Shown here piece after piece: positions 30,114 to 40,711 of a stretch of DNA of 64,000 nt. A program made the position numbers and the translations under genes. Source of the DNA: Cladorrhinum sp. PSN259 (lineage: Eukaryota > Ascomycota > Sordariomycetes > Sordariales > Podosporaceae); the NCBI GenBank assembly GCA_033725935.1, contig MU867076.1, positions 62,001-126,000 on the forward strand. Direction: 5' to 3'. The notes beneath the pieces were generated by a model, which saw only the letters and a list, made by a program, of their open reading frames with translations, was not told where the DNA came from and searched no databases. The number at the start of each line of letters is the position of its first letter. The first letter of the stretch is position 1.

Positions 30114-32119
30114 TATTAACAATGAGAACATCATCAAAACTGAACACCAAGCTGGTCCGTCTTGAGGAATGCTTGTTTGACTTCACGGTGGTTTGGACAT
30201 CCATTCGAGAGTAGAACCCTCTCCGAGCTATCCGTGATCTTTGGCGATTTAGCCACCAAGGCTCGTTTCGGCATGACGAGAAATGAAGTGCGGCCTTGAA
30301 AGTGATAAGTGTACCTGCCAGTAAATGCTGTTTGGTAAAAATATTTGTGTCAACTCAACTCAATCGCACATTCGCATGGAGAACCACCCCCTCCTTCTTG
30401 GGAGACTAATGGTGTGAGCTTGAGCCAATCATGGCGAGCAATGATCAACTGCGCAAATGGCATCCGAGCGGGCGGTCACATGGCAACTGCATGGGTTCTT
30501 CAAGCGGGCGCTCCCGAAAAACAAGGTGGCGAAGCCAATGGAAGACGAGCCGAATTGATGTTGAGCTGCAGTTTGCTTCTTGTTCCATGTTTCATGTGCC
30601 AGCCTGCTGCTGCAGCTGAACTTTTGGTTGCGATGCCAAGATCAGGCTCGACGCAGAGACATGGAGGTCGAGATCCCAAAATGGCTAGGAGCATCTCTTC
30701 TTTCGCATCGGTGCAGAAGGCTTCTTCCAATGACTAAATGTTATGTAATAGTTGGGTAGATAAGACTCAGTTCCGGCCAAAGATAATTTGGCTGTCACTA
30801 AGGAGTGTAACGGCTTGTCCAGTAGAGCAGGTACATGCAAGCAAAAAGATCTTTCACAACTCATACAGTTAGTAGTATTTGCGCTATAGCTCAAAGTTCT
30901 CAAGAAAAGTGAACAGCAATCTTTCTGTCTCCTTCTTTAACATGGCTCAAACTAACAGATATCATGGACCTTTCGCCCATAACGATTTTGCCCATCTATT
31001 ACGAACGCTCTCGTCTGGAATTGCCGAGAATCAAAAGGTTCAAGTCCAAGGACTTTGCTAATTATGAGTTAAGGGCCGTCAATGTCCGTGATTCTGGACC
31101 GTAAAAGCTGGGACTTTGAGAGGTGTGGGTGTTTTCTTGTTTTCGATCGAGGCACGATGAGTAAGTGGTGGAATCATGTAAGATCCAGGCCCCCCATATG
31201 CAGGTTCGGATAGAACAGTTTTTAAAAGATGCCAGTTTCTCTCTTTTTGTGACGCTGTGACTGAATAGCCAAGGACAAGTTTGATGACGTGAGATCAGCA
31301 GTAGTCGGGACATGGAAGCTTGGCCGTTGCCTGGTTTACCAGTTTCTCCATTTGAAGTGGCTGACAAGTGCAATGCTCAGCTCTGGGTTGTCGTTTTGTT
31401 CATGTCTTTGGATAAAAATAAGCCAGTTCACTATCTTTCTGTGCAGGAAGGGATACTATGGAGTCATGGGAATCGGACCTTAAGGTGTTGGGAGAACTTT
31501 AACCAGACAGTTATGGTGTTGGGGCGAGGGGCGTTCAAAACAATCAGCATCGGTCAACCAAAAGAAGTGTTTATTCCGATACATCTATTATATAGAGTTC
31601 ATCATTCATCTTTTTTGCAAACTCCCGGGCTTCTTCATACTTGCAAGGTCAGTAACACCAAGACCCCAAAAGAGCTTCGTGATCATCTCATACAAGTCTA
31701 TTTTACAATTTCCTGTTCAGGACAGCGGTGAAGTCATGGCGCCAAGACATCTTCAGCTACCGCGGTATCACTGCGGCCAGGTTTACCACCTCAGAACATG
31801 GTCTCTCAACTGAGGCGAATGCCATGTATATACCTCTCAAAGTCGATTGAAAGTGTAAAGTTAGTGCAAAGAGAATAAAGTCGAACTTGTTTATTCCAGA
31901 ATTCAAAGAAGCAAAGTGAAGGATTCTGGAATGAGTTGACCTCCCCGGCTGGGCACCAGCATTGGTTACTAGAAATGGATATTGGAAATTATGTAAAATA
32001 TTCCAAGCCGCCGCCCCAACTTGCCAAACCTGGACATCTCAAACAAGGTATTGCATCACGAGATCACCATTGCCGGTACCCCTGGTTATCTTCAAAAAAG
32101 CCTTATCAGTGATATCTCC
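30114..32119 (+). other. Gap with CorA-like and other coding fragments
   Basis: No complete gene is called. At 30955-31100 the plus strand reads YERSRLELPRIKRFKSKD and FANYELRAVNVRDSG, like the N-terminus of fungal CorA-like proteins, then stops. At 31312-31731 is a 139-residue frame (DKCNAQLWVVVLFMSLDK, VLGRGAFKTIS). At 31731-31850 is SWRQDIFSYRGITAARFTTS. Introns between them are uncertain. These may be 5' exons of the gene at 32120 or a decayed paralogue. 30114-30900 shows nothing convincing. Confidence 0.3.
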
Positions 32120-33571
32120 ATGTCTCTTTTTTATATTATTGTGGAAACATCCGAAACACTCATGAAATCTCCTTTGGATTTGATCAAAATAGTCATGGAT
32201 GGGCTTCGGGAACTCGCAACATCTCCATGCACGTTCGTCCCGCTGGACCTGCCATCCAAGACTTACAACCAGTCCACGGCACTCTGCATCACTCCAAATG
32301 GATCCAACTTGGACGTCCATCGTGTTTTGCTCAAACAGGCAGACCTGCCAGGATTCTTCCAACATGGTCTGAACACAAAAGTGGTAGATAGTCTGAGACT
32401 TATTATTCTGCCAACCGATAGAGCCGGAAAAGTTCTAGTCGACAGTTCTGTCTGGCGAAACATTCTTCTACGAATGCAACTTGACCCGTGGGTAGAACAC
32501 CTAATACGAATCGCCGGGAACGGCTTCCACCACTCTGGAGAAGCGACCAAGGAAGGGGGAGTTGCAAGTCACTTTCTCGGCACGACGATTTCTTTCAGTA
32601 TTTGGACAACCCGCTGGGAACCATCGTGTCAGTTTTACACAACAAGGTACCTCGTTCTCGACAGAAGGGCAGTGAACCAGCAATTCGACCACCCACTCGT
32701 CACAGGACTGCTCAACCAAGTCGACCTCTTCAAGAAGGAATCCTGCTCGGCACTGTATCTCCCGTTTCTCCTCGCAGTGAGAGGTCTCCGATACCGCGAA
32801 AACAAGCTCGTCAGCAAACTTGATCTCGTTCGGAATGTCGAAGCACGAACCGGTCACGGATCATGGGGCAGAGAAGGTACATTTGAGACGCAGGGAGAGA
32901 CAATCACCAAGCTCACCGCCAGACTGGGCAAGGCACTAGGTGGTCTCGGAAGCACATGGAAGCATCTTAACATGATCGAGGACCTGTTCAACCACCTGGA
33001 CAATCTCTCTTTAAAGATGGAACGGCAAGAAGGAGCGTTACCCAAAAACCAGAAAACAAAAGAAAGTGACAAAAGCATCATGGCTGCCGTCCCCATCCTC
33101 CGGCAACAGGCCGCCGCAGCCAGGGAGCAATGCCAATACCTCGAGTCGCGCGTCAAGAACCAGTCGTCTGTCTTGTTTTCTTTTCTCACGCACCAAGACT
33201 CCATGATCAACCTCCAAGTTGCCAACGCAAGCAGAGACCTAGCCGAGGCAGCCAGGAGAGATGGATCCTCGATGAAGACTATTGCGGTTCTGACGATGGC
33301 GTTCCTCCCTGCGACTTTTGTGGCTGCCTGGTTTGCCGTGCCGAACATGGGATGGGATACCAAAGATAATTTGATGCTGATATACTGGGCCTGGGTTATT
33401 TCTATCACGTTTGCCACTTTTATTCTCTGGGCTGGTATAACACAGCGAGAACAAATCGCCGGGTTGGTCAGGGGGGTCAGACGCACGACGACTCGGATGG
33501 AAACGAGGAAGGAGGTCGAGGTTGAGGGCGAACTGTATACCCTGTCGTCACCGGGTAGTTGGACGTCGTGA
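32120..33571 (+). CDS. CorA-like Mg2+ transporter family protein
   Basis: From the first in-frame ATG the frame gives 483 residues; it is open back to 31997, so upstream exons may exist. The C-terminus has the fungal CorA-like ending: a long helix (SSVLFSFLTHQDSMINLQ) leading to MKTIAVLTMAFLPATFVAAWF, a short loop AVPNMGWDTKDN, and a second helix (LIYWAWVISITFATFILWAG). The CorA selectivity motif GMN is replaced (VPNMGW), as in many fungal homologues, so true Mg2+ transport is uncertain. The N-terminal half is the predicted cytosolic domain. The tail after helix two is basic. A membrane location is likely. Confidence 0.75.
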   Translation: MSLFYIIVETSETLMKSPLDLIKIVMDGLRELATSPCTFVPLDLPSKTYNQSTALCITPNGSNLDVHRVLLKQADLPGFFQHGLNTKVVDSLRLIILPTDRAGKVLVDSSVWRNILLRMQLDPWVEHLIRIAGNGFHHSGEATKEGGVASHFLGTTISFSIWTTRWEPSCQFYTTRYLVLDRRAVNQQFDHPLVTGLLNQVDLFKKESCSALYLPFLLAVRGLRYRENKLVSKLDLVRNVEARTGHGSWGREGTFETQGETITKLTARLGKALGGLGSTWKHLNMIEDLFNHLDNLSLKMERQEGALPKNQKTKESDKSIMAAVPILRQQAAAAREQCQYLESRVKNQSSVLFSFLTHQDSMINLQVANASRDLAEAARRDGSSMKTIAVLTMAFLPATFVAAWFAVPNMGWDTKDNLMLIYWAWVISITFATFILWAGITQREQIAGLVRGVRRTTTRMETRKEVEVEGELYTLSSPGSWTS

Positions 33572-34250
33572 GATGTAAGGAGTGATGAAATCTGTGATTA
33601 TTTTGGTGTGTTTGTATTTTGAATATTATTTAGGCATATCAGGCGTTGGAAGAGAGCTGTTTTGTGCAATTTAAACACGTAGGACCACCAGCAAGACACT
33701 TTCTATTTGCGTGATATACAATCTGAAAAAGCCTAGGATAGGTGCATGCTTATTTTTTCCCATTTCCATATTTCGAGCCCCGACTAAGTCATCCCCATTC
33801 TATCTATACGTCTGAGATTCATAACCAGTATCCAAGGCCATGTATAGCATAATTCTCCCTCCCTCTTCAGCACTTGTAAGTCTTGGAGTATATTATAGAA
33901 GTAACTGCATCTATAGGTCCTCTTCCCCTCTGCTACTGGGAGATGTATTGTCGCCCGGTCAGGCCATGCCGGAAGATGTCGTCGCCGGGTCAGGGTGGCA
34001 CAGGAAGAGGTGCCGTCGGCAGGCCGGACTCTAAGGTGCTGCTGGAGTAGGGACTGTGGAGATTATAGTAAATATTGGCGTCGTATTTATTGTCGCAGGG
34101 GCAAGTGTTGTTGCTGGGCAGGTGCCATCGTGGATGTAGTTGTTGTTGCCCCGTTGTAGCTGCCGTTCCTCTTGCAGGTCCATACGACATTCCCATTAGA
34201 CCAAATCTATCTCTTGTCGTTCCTGCAGCTTTCGTCGTCTCCGTTGCAGG
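33572..34250. other. Convergent intergenic region
   Basis: 3' UTRs of two facing genes, rich in GTTGTTG and TGCCGT-like short repeats near 34080-34250. No gene was seen. Confidence 0.4.
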
Positions 34251-35738
34251 TTAATACCTCATCCCTATTAAATCTAATCTATTCCCTGCCGTCCCAGCAG
34301 CCGGTATCAAACCCGAATACATCCCAGGCACATAAGTTGAACCTCCAGTCCCACTCCCACCCCCTCCACTCCCAGTTCCAGTTGCCTCGGGTCCTGACTG
34401 ACCAGCGTTTGCCTTTGCCAGTCTTTCCCTTTCAACTTCCTCAGCCAAACTAAACACATTCATGTTCCTCCCCATCTCCTTCAACGCCTCATCAATCGAC
34501 CACCTCCCCAGTCCGCTCGCCAAATTCAAAGTCAGACCGTCCCTCCTCCTATTCCACTTAACTTTCTGTAAACCTGCCGTCCCGGCCCACGGCATCCTCG
34601 TGATCCTCCACGGTTCCTGTCCCTTCTCACCCATCCACCTAACCCTCCTTTGAACACCCACGTACCTCCTCGCTTCAGGAAACAAGACCAACAAGTACTC
34701 GCCCATGTTGATACCAATCGTGATGTCCCACTCGTATCTCGTATCCTCCTTTCCAGTGGTGCAGGTCTCGTTTATTACCCTCATGAGAAGCAGACCCAGC
34801 TCGCCCCACATCACCTCCTGAACCACCTCGACAGAGTCATAGATAATCTCAATGTTTTCGTCGTCGTGGCCGTATTTGATTATTAGCTCTACCGTTTCGG
34901 GCAGGGCGGCCTGGTGACGATCAAGCATGTGCATCCCTTCTTGCACGAAACGGGATTCAATTCTGGCGCGATGGTCGGAGAAGTGAGAAGGTGAGCGACA
35001 TATAGCGTCTCGAGAGGGCAGGTTTGTTGTGGGATCCCAGGGTGCGTAGTAAGCGTAGGATGAGGCCAGGCGGGCCAAGGATTGCAGGAAAAGGCGGCGG
35101 TTGTCTTGGACGTAAGTAGACGTTGGACTGTCTGGTGAAGAAGGTGGTAGATCTGGATATTGGGGGTCCGGGTGAGGAGGAGGTACATAGGTTGCTGGAG
35201 GCAGAGGTGGACTCGCAGGTCTAACCGGAGAAGATGCTGAAGAAACGGTTGACGGTGTAGATGGTTCTCGACCTGGTGGATGTAGTAGGTGGAAAAGAGT
35301 GAGAGCCGGGTATGTGATGTTGGGTAGTAGTGCTGTGGATGGGAAAGGAGGCACAGGTGTAAGAGGTGAAAGAGGTGAAAGAGGTGGGATAGGCTCAGGT
35401 GAGAGAGGAGGAGGTGGCGGACTGTTTGGAGGTTTATACCAAGGAGATCTTGAAGACGCCGTTGACGATGTAAGCGGTGGTCGGCGTTCTGGAGGCGGCA
35501 CGTGAAAGAGAGGGAAGGAATACGTGTTACTAGCAGGTGATGATATATGGTCGGAAATATTTGCGACCATCAATGATGTCGTCGACGGTCCAGGCCTTCT
35601 AGATTCTGTCGAGGATTCCGTTGACGAAGGAACTGTAAATATTCTTGTTGGCCCAGGACGTGTCGACTCTGTAGACGACTCGGTTGATCCAGGAACTTTA
35701 AAAGTCCTGGTTGGTCCAGGGGGCTCATCAGAGGACAT
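34251..35738 (-). CDS. Proline-rich protein of unknown function
   Basis: A single exon encodes 495 residues. Residues 1-60 have two imperfect repeats of TxxFxVPxSTESSTES. Residues about 60-220 are Pro/Ser-rich and disordered (SPPPPPLSPEPIPPLSPLSP). A folded central part, 225-440, contains NRRLFLQSLARLASSYAYY, DHRARIESRFVQEGMHML, YEWDITIGINMGEYLLVLFP and RRVRWMGEKG, with no family I recognise. The tail is Gly-rich. No membrane segment. A cytosolic or nuclear protein is likely. The frame runs upstream to 35813 without another ATG. Confidence 0.65.
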   Translation of the reverse strand: MSSDEPPGPTRTFKVPGSTESSTESTRPGPTRIFTVPSSTESSTESRRPGPSTTSLMVANISDHISSPASNTYSFPLFHVPPPERRPPLTSSTASSRSPWYKPPNSPPPPPLSPEPIPPLSPLSPLTPVPPFPSTALLPNITYPALTLFHLLHPPGREPSTPSTVSSASSPVRPASPPLPPATYVPPPHPDPQYPDLPPSSPDSPTSTYVQDNRRLFLQSLARLASSYAYYAPWDPTTNLPSRDAICRSPSHFSDHRARIESRFVQEGMHMLDRHQAALPETVELIIKYGHDDENIEIIYDSVEVVQEVMWGELGLLLMRVINETCTTGKEDTRYEWDITIGINMGEYLLVLFPEARRYVGVQRRVRWMGEKGQEPWRITRMPWAGTAGLQKVKWNRRRDGLTLNLASGLGRWSIDEALKEMGRNMNVFSLAEEVERERLAKANAGQSGPEATGTGSGGGGSGTGGSTYVPGMYSGLIPAAGTAGNRLDLIGMRY

Positions 35739-36007
35739 TATAATTTCAAGAGCCCGGGCTGTTTTTTGTTGCTTTGAGGACTGTGCGGCATCGACAAACT
35801 CAGCTGCCGCCAAGCGTGGAAGGATTCTCGATCTTTAGCTTCTTCGGTTCTTTGTCACGGAAACCCAAGCTCCAAGATTCAAATTCTAGGACAATGAGCG
35901 TTGTGTTTCTCGATAGTAAGATCAAAGGGCAGCGCCTGGGCCTTGCACGAGTGCATCAGACAAAGAAAAAGAAGCCGTCGAAATAGATTTGTATCTCATC
36001 TACCATA

Positions 36008-38023
36008 TCACATGAAACTATTAACAATCGTAACCGTAGTCGTGTAAACCATCCCCACCAAGCCCACAACAATCATGACCAGATCCCCAATCCTGGCCGA
36101 TTTCGTCTCTGCCACTCCCTTGTAATGCAAGTACGCCGGGTAGACATATACCAAGGGAACGCAAGCAGCACTTCCAATGAGCGCCACAAACTTGTCCAAG
36201 TTGCCCGTCCCTAGCACCGAAATGACACCGCAAATGATGACGATGCTAAACCGAAACATGTTCTTTATCCACTTGGTCCTCAGACTCTTCTTGCCAGACT
36301 TGTGTCCAAAAATTTTGGTTTCCAAGATCCTCAGGGCAGGGAACAGCTGAACAGGAGTTCCCACCAAGACAGCAACCGAGTACAAGAATTGAACAGCGTT
36401 GACAAGCGGCGAGTCCTGAGGGAAGTTGTTGATAATCTCAATTTGTGTGCCCATTCCGAACGTGGCATAACACAAAGCTCCGACGCTTGTATAGACGATG
36501 GTAATGATGATCATGACCACTCCAAGAAGCCACTCAAAGTGCTCCGGCTGAGCCATGGACGACTGAATCGGAAGTATCAGCCCAACCCCCTCAAAGGTGA
36601 AAATCGCGGACCCAATCATCATCGTGTACTTGTCCGGGTTGAACCACACCACGCTGCTGTGTATCCCGTCCTTTGCCAATGCCGATATGTCGTACCAGTA
36701 AATATACGTAACCCCAACCAGGATACACGCATCCGCCAGCAAGGCCGCCGGTCCCAGCTTCGAAATATTCCGTATCCAACATAGCGGGATCAACAACAAC
36801 ATCTGAACCGCAATCAACTTGTTCGTCGAGAACTCCCACCACTCAGTCTTCTGTCCATGCCCAAAAACAGCCTCACAAAATGTCAACAAATTCTCCGCCA
36901 CAAAAACAATCCCCGTGCAGACAAACCCAATCTGACTCAGCGCAATACTAGCCAGAATCAGATTCCTCATTTTCTGTCCAGCAATCGCATGTCCAATCTC
37001 TCCGTAACCACCTCCATACCGCCCCTTACACTCCAGCAGCAGGTGAAAAGCCCACATGCTGACAGCCGAAACGCCCAGCATGGCAAGACTACTAAACAGC
37101 AATCCGCCATTACTAAACGCCTTTGGCAAGAACATGATTCCCGTCCCGACAAACGCCTTCAGCAACGTAAAAAACGTCTTGGCAACCCCCGCATCATTAT
37201 TCCTTTCCATCTGCTGAGCCCGTTGCTGTTCCCGCTGAGAATGCGACTGCGCCCTCCCCCTCTCCCAGAGTAGTGGCCTCCTCTCCCCCTCCTCATCCTC
37301 CCCTTCATCATCAGTAACAGCCTCGTCATCGCTATCCACCAGATCCTCACCCGCAAAACTCCCATACAAATCCAAGAACTCGACAAAGTTTCTCGTAATC
37401 GGCAACCTCGCAGCCACGAAATCGTGATTACTCCGATGCAATCGTTTCTGCAGCAGGAACGCCCTTCTAAACCCGCCGGGAGCCAACTGATCCCGCACGG
37501 TAATGTCGTGCTCTCCTCCTCCGTCCGCGCCACCCCCAGCACCATCCTCTTCCGCGTCCCTTCTTGTGCGACTGAACTCTCTTGGACTGTGAAAGGTATA
37601 CGCCCGTCGATGCTGTCCCTGCAGTCTAGCCTGAGCGTCCAGTCTGAATAGCTCACGGTGGATGTCGCCTCCTTGTAGTTTTAGAGAGGATTCCACTTCC
37701 TCACCGCCGGGGCCACCAGCAATTGTGCCCTCCATCGACGAGACGTTGCTCGCGCTGACCGTTGCGGTGGTGGAAGCGGAGGAGACATGTTGATTCTGTG
37801 CTAATGCAACGGGGGAGACATGTTTGTGTGCATCGGTTTCCGTTGTTTCGGACGGATCGAACTCGGCAGTGAACCCCACAGGCAAGTGTTCGGCCACAAC
37901 CTGCGCTTGGGCCTCAATCGTCTCGAGTTCGCGGCGAGCATCAGCTGAAGAAGTTGAGACCGGCTTGGTGTGATCGTTGCCGTTGGAGGCCGTGTTGGCG
38001 TTGAGAGTCGGAGGACCGGACAT
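36008..38023 (-). CDS. AVT3: Vacuolar amino-acid transporter, AVT3/AVT4 type
   Basis: A single exon encodes 671 residues. The first 280 are cytosolic, disordered, Ser/Thr/Gly-rich with an acidic patch (DSDDEAVTDDEGEDEEGERR), the long N-terminal extension of fungal AVT3/4 proteins. Then the AAAP fold begins with KTFFTLLKAFVGTGIMFLPK, the family hallmark, followed by about eleven helices (GGLLFSSLAMLGVSAVSMWAF, IGFVCTGIVFVAENLLTF, TMMIGSAIFTFEGVGLILP). By homology it exports neutral amino acids from the vacuole into the cytosol. The acidic patch may be a regulatory or sorting element. The AVT3 symbol is by family likeness, not orthology proof. Confidence 0.88.
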   Translation of the reverse strand: MSGPPTLNANTASNGNDHTKPVSTSSADARRELETIEAQAQVVAEHLPVGFTAEFDPSETTETDAHKHVSPVALAQNQHVSSASTTATVSASNVSSMEGTIAGGPGGEEVESSLKLQGGDIHRELFRLDAQARLQGQHRRAYTFHSPREFSRTRRDAEEDGAGGGADGGGEHDITVRDQLAPGGFRRAFLLQKRLHRSNHDFVAARLPITRNFVEFLDLYGSFAGEDLVDSDDEAVTDDEGEDEEGERRPLLWERGRAQSHSQREQQRAQQMERNNDAGVAKTFFTLLKAFVGTGIMFLPKAFSNGGLLFSSLAMLGVSAVSMWAFHLLLECKGRYGGGYGEIGHAIAGQKMRNLILASIALSQIGFVCTGIVFVAENLLTFCEAVFGHGQKTEWWEFSTNKLIAVQMLLLIPLCWIRNISKLGPAALLADACILVGVTYIYWYDISALAKDGIHSSVVWFNPDKYTMMIGSAIFTFEGVGLILPIQSSMAQPEHFEWLLGVVMIIITIVYTSVGALCYATFGMGTQIEIINNFPQDSPLVNAVQFLYSVAVLVGTPVQLFPALRILETKIFGHKSGKKSLRTKWIKNMFRFSIVIICGVISVLGTGNLDKFVALIGSAACVPLVYVYPAYLHYKGVAETKSARIGDLVMIVVGLVGMVYTTTVTIVNSFM

Positions 38024-38682
38024 GGCGATTCGGACGAATTGGCAGAAATTGCGCCTTCATTAAAATTGGTGTTTTTACAAAGACGTTGCAGAAGATGAAT
38101 GGTTAAGGCAAAAGAGAGAACCCTGCAGCGGAAAACAACGGCTCAATTGCTTGAATTAGAGTCGTCAAACATGCCTGAAAAGAGTCTAGAACACCGCATA
38201 AATGATGTCATCGGGAATAAAAAGCGTTTTGAATTGGATACAAAATATGTAACTGGATGGGCACGTGTCAGCTAATTGCCGCTTGCCCCTTTCCGTTTTG
38301 AATCATGTCGTCCAATCAATGTGACAATGAATTGTCTCAAATGGTCATTAGTGGCACGTTGGTGCCGACTGGTCTATTTGTTTTGAGATGGTTGCGTCTT
38401 TTGCACATTCGTCCCAACTGCGAACTTCATTCGCGAATTTTTGTTGGGCCGTGGCTTTGAGCTTTTTTTTTCTATGTATCGGTAGTCCTCTGTTTTGTGG
38501 CCCTCCATAATTCCCCTTTTTGGCGGCTGGAAAGCCTAACTGAATCCGAACCTTTTTTTCCATCGCTCACTGCTGTCGACCTTTAGCTGCTTGATGAACA
38601 AGGTGATCGACTTTGCATTGCACTCATTCTGGTTTAATGCATTGCACTCATCACTCATGAATAATCCGTCGCATCACACCAT
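38024..38682. other. Intergenic: AVT promoter and ASL 3' region
   Basis: Both neighbours read leftward. A short direct repeat GCATTGCACTCAT occurs at about 38613 and 38639. Nothing else was seen. Confidence 0.5.
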
Positions 38683-40141
38683 TCACTGCTTAGAGACGAG
38701 CTGCTCAATCGAGGCGATCTGGGCCAAGACGGAGCTGCTGCTGGTACCACCATAGGTATCACGCTGCTCGACGCTGCGCTCAAAGTCAAATACCTGAGCA
38801 ATATCCTCCTCGAAAAGGGGAGAGATCTCCTTGAGATCCTTGAGTGACAGTTCAGAGATGGAAACACCAGCTTCCTCACCCTTGCGGACAATGGCACCAG
38901 CGATGTGGTGGGTCTGTCTGAAGGGCACGCCCTTGCGGACAAGGTAGTCAGCCACATCGGTGGCGAGCATGTCGTGGGTAAGAGCAGCCTTCATCTTCTC
39001 GGGGTGGACCTTGAGGGTAGCGAGCACACCCTGGGTGATGCGGAGGCACTGAGAGACGGTCTTGATGCAGTCAATGAGGGGCTCAACTGACTCCTGGAGA
39101 TCCTTGTTGTAGGAAGTAGGGAGAGACTTGAGGGAGGAGAGGAAACCAGATGATTGGCCCATAACTCTACCCGCCTTGCCACGGATGAGCTCCAAGCTGT
39201 CGGGGTTCTTCTTCTGGGGCATCAAGCTGCTGCCAGTGCTGTAGGCATCGGCAACCTGAACGAAGCCGAACTCGGCAGTGGAGAAGAGGATAAGATCCTC
39301 GCTGAGACGGCTGAGATGGGCCATCAACAAGCTCGCCCACTGGAGGATATCGACAACGAAGTCGCGGTCGGCAACGGCGCACAAGCTGTTGGGGTGAACA
39401 GAGACGAAGCCGAGGTCCTTGGCCATGAACTCGCGGTCAATGCCGAAGGGGTTGCCGGCGAGAGCGCCGACACCGAGGGGGCAGGAAGAGACTCTCTCCT
39501 GGACGCCCTTGAGGCGGTTGAGATCGCCAATCAGGAAGGTGGCGTGCGACAAGAGCCAGTGGGAGAAGCGCACGGGCTGAGCACGCTGGAGATGGGTGTA
39601 TCCTGGCATGAGCACAGGGAGGGTATCCTTGGCCTTGGCGGCGGTGGTGCCGAGCACATCCTTGAGGATGCCGACGAGCTGCTCGAGCTGCTCTCCAGCC
39701 CAGAGGCGCATGTCAACGCCAACCTGCTCATTGCGAGAGCGACCGGTGTGAAGCTTGCCGGCAGCAGCGCCAATGATCTCGCCAAGACGGCGCTCGTTGG
39801 CAGTGTGGATATCCTCGTCCGACTTGACGTCAATCTTGAACTCGCCCGACTCCCACTCCTTCAGCACCTGCTGCAATCCCTTGACGATCTGGTCGAGCTC
39901 GTCGGCGGAGAGGATATTGAGCTTGTGAAGGGCCTTGGCGTAGGTGATTGAGCCCTGGATGTCGGCCTTGTAGAGAACCTTGTCGAAGGAGAGCGACTCG
40001 TTGAACTGGAACATCAGGTCGTCGATGGCCTCTGAGAATTGGCGCGCATAATTAGCGGGTGAAAATGGAGCGATTGGGAGTCAATTGGAGCAACATACCA
40101 GTGAAGCGACCACCCCAGAGGAAGGTAGGCTGAGAAGCCAT
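38683..40141 (-). CDS. ARG4: Argininosuccinate lyase
   Basis: Exons 40099-40141 and 38683-40031 (67-nt intron, GTATGT...TCAG) give 463 residues, the usual length. The enzyme splits argininosuccinate into arginine and fumarate, the last step of arginine synthesis, as a homotetramer in the cytosol. The N-terminus is FLWGGRFT; TGRSRNEQ (substrate loop), GYTHLQRAQPV with the catalytic His, and the fumarase/lyase signature GSSLMPQKKN at about 281-290 with the catalytic Ser are all intact. Known as ARG4 in yeast and arg-10 in Neurospora. The intron after codon 14 is phase one. No odd features. Confidence 0.97.
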
Positions 40142-40711
40142 GGCTGATGCGTGTGGTGGGTGGTATGCTGCGAGAAATGCTGCTTGCTGAAGTTGCTTTT
40201 CGTCGCTGGTTTCTCTGTCGCCCAATTGCCCCTCCCAATTGATGGTGGATGATTCACAAAAAAATTGGAGTTGCGCGCCCGCACCGCGCACCGCAGCAGC
40301 TTCAATGCGCCCACGTGATGATAAGCCCTGTGTGGGCTGCACTGTGATGACTCACTCTTTGGTCGTGCATGTTCGAGATGGCAGTCTGCATCTGCGGTGC
40401 CAAAAATCTCAGTTCAGTTACAATTGCAAAAGTTCTATTCTCTTGAAGTTTAAGGTTCCAGGTTGCATGAAATTGATTGGAAACTGGCTGGAGTTTCAAT
40501 TGCGGGGAACTCCATCCAGCTGACAGACCTGGAAGTGGAAGGAGCTTGCACAGTGCTCAGTGCTGAGAGGCTGGAACTACCCAGTATATTGAATATTTTA
40601 ATCCAAAAATATTTTTTTCTTCATGTTACCAAAGAATGAACAAAACTACCACCTAACCCGAGGTATCTATCCATTTACTTTCTTTATTTTCAAAAACTCC
40701 TTCTTCCGTCT
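40142..40711. other. Intergenic: ASL promoter
   Basis: Leftward genes flank it. A TGACTCA (AP-1/Gcn4-like, CPC1-type) site lies at 40347-40353, about 205 bases upstream of the argininosuccinate lyase start, which fits general amino-acid control of arginine genes. The 40560-40700 part is AT-rich 3' UTR of the next gene. Confidence 0.45.
40347..40353 (-). promoter_or_regulatory. CPC1/Gcn4-type site TGACTCA upstream of argininosuccinate lyase
   Basis: An exact TGACTCA core lies about 205 bases before the ASL start codon. In yeast and Neurospora this element drives amino-acid starvation control of arginine-synthesis genes. Match and context only; binding is inferred. Confidence 0.5.

Noticed and set aside
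36302..36784. A 160-codon plus-strand frame
   Set aside because: Antisense to the amino-acid transporter; no domain.
39154..39951. A 265-codon frame antisense to argininosuccinate lyase
   Set aside because: It mirrors the well-conserved lyase exon, a usual effect of GC-biased third positions; no family likeness.
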